Assembly (NCBI GenBank): GCA_947497455.1
Contig: CANMGU010000002.1
Coordinates: 900,506 to 964,505, forward strand
Length of the DNA stretch: 64,000 nucleotides
DNA from: an uncultured Sphingomonadaceae bacterium
GTDB lineage: Bacteria; Pseudomonadota; Alphaproteobacteria; Sphingomonadales; Sphingomonadaceae
Direction: 5' to 3'
This document shows, piece by piece, positions 59,974 through 64,000 of the stretch (position 1 is its first letter; every line of letters begins with the position of its first letter). Both the position numbers and the translations under genes were made by a program. Below the pieces are notes generated by a model. It was not told where the DNA came from. It saw nothing but the letters and a program-made list of their open reading frames with translations, and made no database searches.

Positions 59974-60852
59974 ATGACTATCGATTGGGATACAGTGCGC
60001 TGCTTCATTGAAGTGGCTGAGAAGCGATCACTTATGGGTGCGGCTGCCGCCTTGGGCATGTCCAACGCGACTTTGGGACGGAAAATTGATGCGCTGGAAA
60101 GCGCGGTTGGATTACAGCTCATTCTGCGCGGTCCGGGCGGAATCACACTCACCGAAGAGGGCGGGGAAATGCTCGTGCTGGCAAAGGCCGGTGGCAATCA
60201 TCTGCTCCAGATGGAGCGGCTGGCTTTTTCACTGAAATCGGACCGGCACGCACTACCGATCCGGATATCGGCGACTGAAATAATGGTCTCCGCAATACTT
60301 GCCCCGAATTTGCCGACTTTGTCAGCGCAACATCCCGGGCTTATAGTGGATTTGATCATGTCGACGGAGCTAGCGGATCTCAACCGGCGCGAAGCGGATA
60401 TTGCCATCCGGCTGATGCGGCCCAAAAGTGAAGGCTTGATTGCCCGTCGTTTGCCCGAAATCACTTCCTGCTTATATGCCTCACCGGCCTATCTGAAGGG
60501 ACGTTCGCCCGATGCCCTCAACCTGCATGAAGAAAAACTGGTGGGTTTGAACGACAGATTTGGCGATATCCCGGAATTGCGCTGGATGAAGAAACAGGGT
60601 TTGCAGCAATCTCTATCGGCGCAAACCAGTAGCGTTTACGCTCTGCTCGAAATGGCAAAATCTGGGGAAGCCATCGCGATGGTTCCCGATTTTCTCGCTC
60701 GATCTCATGGGTTGATTGCGATAGCGTCACCCCCGATTCCAGCGCGCAAGCCGTGGATAGTCTTTCACCGTGACAACCGGCGCAATCCCCAGATCAAGGC
60801 CGTAGGGGCGTGGATCACCAAATGCTGTCGAGACAGCTTTGGCCTGGACTAG
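59974..60852 (+). CDS. LysR family transcriptional regulator
   Basis: 292 aa. The N-terminal winged helix-turn-helix (VRCFIEVAEKRSLMGAAAALGMSNATLGRKIDAL) and a LysR substrate-binding domain follow. Likely regulates the divergent alcohol dehydrogenase gene; co-inducer unknown. Its stop overlaps the convergent DUF2339 gene stop by 4 bases. Confidence 0.9.
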   Translation: MTIDWDTVRCFIEVAEKRSLMGAAAALGMSNATLGRKIDALESAVGLQLILRGPGGITLTEEGGEMLVLAKAGGNHLLQMERLAFSLKSDRHALPIRISATEIMVSAILAPNLPTLSAQHPGLIVDLIMSTELADLNRREADIAIRLMRPKSEGLIARRLPEITSCLYASPAYLKGRSPDALNLHEEKLVGLNDRFGDIPELRWMKKQGLQQSLSAQTSSVYALLEMAKSGEAIAMVPDFLARSHGLIAIASPPIPARKPWIVFHRDNRRNPQIKAVGAWITKCCRDSFGLD

Positions 60853-63497
60853 ACCGCCGGTTCTTCGTCGTCGCCGGCCCGCATAACCTTGCCATATATC
60901 CAACCAATCCCAATAAGCGCGATACCGAGGCCCAGGAAGGACAGGATCCGCAGGACCCCTTCCAGTTGTGCGGCATCGATCAGGAATACCTTGAACGTCA
61001 CCAGGGTCAGCAACAGCAATCCGGCAATTCGTAGCAGCGCATTGGTAGTCTGTATCCCGCGCGCTAGCCAGGCAATGGCCAGGACAAGCAATCCAGCACT
61101 ATACAGATAAGTTTCGGTAGAGGTGAACGGCGGGCTGGCGATATCGGTGCCGTGGACCGCCTGGCGCACGGTTACCATCACCGCAGCAATAGTAGCGAGG
61201 AGGCTGGCAATTTGCAGCGGTTTCACCAACCTCGGCATTGCCGCCGCCACTATTTCCATTCTTGCATATAGCCATAGCCATAGCATGGCTGCCGCAAAGT
61301 GGAGCGTGCCCAAATTGGCAATTGGGGCGGGACCCATGGCCTGTTTGACAGCTGTTGGGCTGAGCAGCAGGATATCGAAATAGAGGAAGCGGGAGAGCGC
61401 TAGCCCAGCCAATCCAATACCCAAAGATTTCATCGGCGCCGCCAGCTTTTCACCCCATTGCTGTCGAAGCAATAGCCAGCCGCACAATGCGAGCAAATGG
61501 GTCAAAATGGCCCGCTCGGCAAAGCCATAGGCGACAAAATCTTGAATTGGACCAATGGCAAGTGGCTGTTTAAGCGCCAAATAGACAAAACCGCCTGTAC
61601 CGATCAGCCCGATGCCAGCGATGATCTTGGCGACGATCTTGCCAAAATTATCGCGAAAGAAATAGGTGATGCCGACAATGGCCAGGGCTGGGAGCAGCAG
61701 TTCGATGGCCGCAGGGCCGACCTCTGGCAAATAGCTGTAGAGATCGGTTTCGCCGCCCAGCGATCCGAATAGAGCCTCGATCAGACCAAAGCCCTCGACC
61801 AACATGATCATTCCGCCAATACCGATTGCGATGGCCGATTGCACGATGATCGACTTGCGGCCAATGAAGCGTGCCCAGAAGGCCAGGGCGGCAGCCACCG
61901 CTATTGCGACCAGCGCGCCCAGACTTTGCGGTGTCCATATCCAAACAGCAATGGCAACCAATATCGCGGTCAGGGCGCTCGCCATCGGTGGTGGCAGAAT
62001 TGCAGAATTTGCTCGTGTCCGCCAAGCCATAAGGCCTGTGGTGACCGCGACCAAAAGGCAAGCCGCGGCCCAGCCATGCTGGCTCCAGTCCAGATCGCCC
62101 AAGGCATAAACAAGGAGCAACATAGCGGTTGGCGCAGCCAGACCAATCAGCGACCATATCCATCCGTCTTTTTCACGAAGCGCAAAGACATGTCCGGCAG
62201 CACCGAAAAGAACTGCCAGACCGATGGCAGCATAGAGCTGCAAGGGTTCTGCGCCAGTATCGGCAAAGGCGGTAGCAACCATCGCCAGAGACAGGCCAAG
62301 CGCGCCAGCAACGGCCGGTGTCAGACCTTTGTCGCGCCATGCGAGAGCGATGGAGAAAATGGCGAGAACCGCAAAGAATAGCCAGCTGACCAGGGAAAAT
62401 TCGATGAGCGGCGCCAGGGTGACCAGCTGCAATAGACCAACGCCTAACGGGATGGCCTGCATTACCGGTTTGGGAACGCCAAAGCTGGTGCCGGTGCGCG
62501 ACAGGGTCAATACGCCGCCAATAGCCAGCAACACGATAAATGCGCCGACAAAGGGTACATCACCACTGAGGTCCATGAACAACAGCGCTGTCGTCCAGAT
62601 CACGCTGCCACCAGTGGCGAGTAGCGCCAGCCAGGCCCAGCCACGATGGATCGCCAGGCCAAATAGGCCTGCGGTAAATACGCCCAGATAGATCAGTAAC
62701 GGCGCAACCGAATCTGGACCCAATCCCGCGACATAGGGCGCGGCAAAACCGCCGAGCAAGCCCATGATCGCTGTGGGTGGGCCGTGACGCTGCGACAGAA
62801 CAAAAGCCAATATGGTCACCGCAATGACACCGCCGAGCGCGGCATAGAGACCAAGCAGGCCATAGAGTTCGCTCGCCATGTATAGCGTTGCATAGAGTAC
62901 CGCGATACCGGCGCCAGCAATACTGTGGCCGATGCGCACGTCATCGGTGAATATCTTGCCGAATTTCGGTATTTTATATCCAAATTCGCTCAGACCGATG
63001 AGCAATAGGCCGAACAAGGCTGCGGTGATGCAGCGTGCAGCCGGGCCGAACAAGCCGGCTTCGATTGAAAAGCGAACAAGGAAAAATCCCGCAAAGATCA
63101 GAGCAATGCCGCCTATCCAGATCGGCAGTTTGCCGCCAATCAGGTCTTCAAATCTTTTCGCGGCGCTTGGGCGGGGTTCAGGTGGCTCTGTATCGATTGG
63201 AGGTGGCGACGAAGTGGGTTCATAGACACGCCGGGATGGTGGCTTTGGCGTTGGCGTGGCGATGGTCTCCGGTTTTTCCGCGGTCTTGGCTGCCCGCTTT
63301 ACCGGCGTTTCAGGCGCGTGCTCGGGGGCAGCCGGATTGGCGGGTACTGTAGCATCCGTCTGTTCGTTTCCGACAGCAGTCTGCCGTTCCTGATTCTCGA
63401 GAATCTCAATGCGTTTGCGTAGCGAAGATATGACATTGCGTGTATCAAATACCAGGACCAGCAGGAGGATAACTCCTGAAATAGCTAGTACTTCCAT
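60849..63497 (-). CDS. DUF2339 large membrane protein
   Basis: 882 aa. One N-terminal helix (residues 4-22, LAISGVILLLVLVFD) is followed by a coiled-coil start, a Pro/Thr/Glu-rich linker (about 45-110), and then some 20-25 membrane segments from GKLPIWIGGIALIFAGFFLV onward. This is the layout of DUF2339, a family of unknown function linked by some to cell-envelope polymers. Complete. Confidence 0.9.
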   Translation of the reverse strand: MEVLAISGVILLLVLVFDTRNVISSLRKRIEILENQERQTAVGNEQTDATVPANPAAPEHAPETPVKRAAKTAEKPETIATPTPKPPSRRVYEPTSSPPPIDTEPPEPRPSAAKRFEDLIGGKLPIWIGGIALIFAGFFLVRFSIEAGLFGPAARCITAALFGLLLIGLSEFGYKIPKFGKIFTDDVRIGHSIAGAGIAVLYATLYMASELYGLLGLYAALGGVIAVTILAFVLSQRHGPPTAIMGLLGGFAAPYVAGLGPDSVAPLLIYLGVFTAGLFGLAIHRGWAWLALLATGGSVIWTTALLFMDLSGDVPFVGAFIVLLAIGGVLTLSRTGTSFGVPKPVMQAIPLGVGLLQLVTLAPLIEFSLVSWLFFAVLAIFSIALAWRDKGLTPAVAGALGLSLAMVATAFADTGAEPLQLYAAIGLAVLFGAAGHVFALREKDGWIWSLIGLAAPTAMLLLVYALGDLDWSQHGWAAACLLVAVTTGLMAWRTRANSAILPPPMASALTAILVAIAVWIWTPQSLGALVAIAVAAALAFWARFIGRKSIIVQSAIAIGIGGMIMLVEGFGLIEALFGSLGGETDLYSYLPEVGPAAIELLLPALAIVGITYFFRDNFGKIVAKIIAGIGLIGTGGFVYLALKQPLAIGPIQDFVAYGFAERAILTHLLALCGWLLLRQQWGEKLAAPMKSLGIGLAGLALSRFLYFDILLLSPTAVKQAMGPAPIANLGTLHFAAAMLWLWLYARMEIVAAAMPRLVKPLQIASLLATIAAVMVTVRQAVHGTDIASPPFTSTETYLYSAGLLVLAIAWLARGIQTTNALLRIAGLLLLTLVTFKVFLIDAAQLEGVLRILSFLGLGIALIGIGWIYGKVMRAGDDEEPAV

Positions 63498-63501
63498 ACA
63501 C

Positions 63502-64000
63502 TTAATCTCCGTTCAGCAGATATTTCTGCCAGAATAGCAGCGATGCCCAGAACTGATAGTCCGCATTTGCTTTTTTGCGAAATCCGTGTCCTTCATTTTT
63601 TGCAAGCAGGTGCCAGGCGGGGCGATCATTAGCCCGTACAGCTGCCACAATTTGATCCGCTTCGCTGGCGGGAACGCGCGGATCATTGGCGCCGGTGACA
63701 ACCATCAGGGGAATGTTGATCTCGTTGGCCCGCCGCAATGGACTGATTTCCTCCAGCTTGGCCCGCAATTCCGGTATGCGCTCGTCACCATATTCCACCC
63801 TGCGCAAATTGCGGCGATAAGGTTGGGTATTCTCCAGGAAAGTAACAAAGTTGGAAATGCCAACAACTTCAAGGCCGGCCTTTAACGTGTTTCCATATCG
63901 AAGCATGGAGGCTAGCGTCATATAGCCGCCATAGCTGCCGCCGGTTACTGCAATCCGGCGCCTGTTGATCTGACTATCCTTGCGCAGATGGGACAGAAAG
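63502..64000 (-). CDS. S9 family peptidase, C-terminal part (5' end outside window)
   Basis: Partial. The frame is open to the window edge and holds GGSYGGYMT, the nucleophile elbow of S9 (prolyl oligopeptidase/dipeptidyl aminopeptidase), then PLMVVTGANDPRVPASEAD with the Asp and LLAKNEGHGF with the catalytic His, at proper spacing. An internal ATG at 63921 is not the start. Probably exported. It is 4 bases before the DUF2339 gene, on the same strand. Confidence 0.92.
   Translation of the reverse strand, partial: FLSHLRKDSQINRRRIAVTGGSYGGYMTLASMLRYGNTLKAGLEVVGISNFVTFLENTQPYRRNLRRVEYGDERIPELRAKLEEISPLRRANEINIPLMVVTGANDPRVPASEADQIVAAVRANDRPAWHLLAKNEGHGFRKKANADYQFWASLLFWQKYLLNGD

Noticed and set aside
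1..64000. CRISPR array
   Set aside because: No series of regularly spaced repeats was seen; the only tandem repeat noted is two copies of 13 bp near 53555.

Overview
The window is a chromosomal segment of an alphaproteobacterium, most likely a marine or freshwater member of the Sphingomonadales (Sphingorhabdus/Parasphingorhabdus-like). The assignment is inferred from moderate GC, protein character, and gene neighbourhoods such as the ubiquinol-cytochrome c chaperone next to YceD and a STAS-fused MlaE permease. No species-level marker such as 16S rRNA is present.

Left host block (1-29650): housekeeping genes in short operons. They are aminopeptidase N (cut by the window edge), PgeF, a DASS/SLC13 transporter, a Cys/Met-metabolism PLP enzyme, a HAD phosphatase, and an Mla-type lipid transport operon (STAS-permease, ATPase, MCE protein, lipoprotein). 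Next come lgt with a MidA-type methyltransferase, an acyl-CoA ligase overlapping glnD, yceD with a cytochrome bc1 chaperone, a BamE-like lipoprotein, malic enzyme, mutS, a peroxiredoxin, argB, yggT, folD, a lipoprotein, marC, and Trm112/Lon-domain/thioredoxin genes.

Integrated island (29680-56450, about 26.8 kb): it sits in a tRNA-Gly(GCC) gene. A 46-bp copy of the tRNA 3' end lies at the far right, next to a tyrosine integrase. The copies differ only in two 3-nt blocks that pair with each other in the T stem, so the element appears to have replaced the T arm while keeping the fold. Both ends also carry AGGTARC heptamers spaced one helical turn apart. Inside, left to right: an AlpA-like regulator; a zinc-ribbon/SH3 membrane protein; a small membrane protein; a HerA/VirD4-like ATPase; a replication-relaxation-like protein; and a 53-aa ORF ending at a strong terminator. 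Then follows a putative defence segment with two divergent pairs: a TIR-domain protein with a membrane protein, and a protein with a HEPN-like R-x4-H motif with a membrane protein. After it come a MerR-controlled metal-resistance block (two ICMT-like membrane proteins, a DUF4345-like protein, a His-rich exported protein, CzcCBA, CDF), a leftward block (XRE regulator, RuvC-like protein, DUF3768), a strongly structured non-coding region, a second VirD4/HerA-like ATPase, a 51-aa ORF, a large serine recombinase and the tyrosine integrase. I see no relaxase and no type IV secretion channel genes.

Right host block (56451-64000): an enoyl-CoA hydratase-like protein, a VOC protein, DUF4199 with a membrane-anchored LuxR regulator, a zinc alcohol dehydrogenase divergent from a LysR regulator, a large DUF2339 membrane protein, and an S9 peptidase cut by the window edge.

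The most interesting places are the covarying att sites, the cruciform-rich region upstream of the second ATPase, the double effector/membrane-protein arrangement at 35.7-41.4 kb, and the degenerate RuvC-like protein paired with an XRE regulator. All functional statements are from reading the sequence and family knowledge; no database search was possible.
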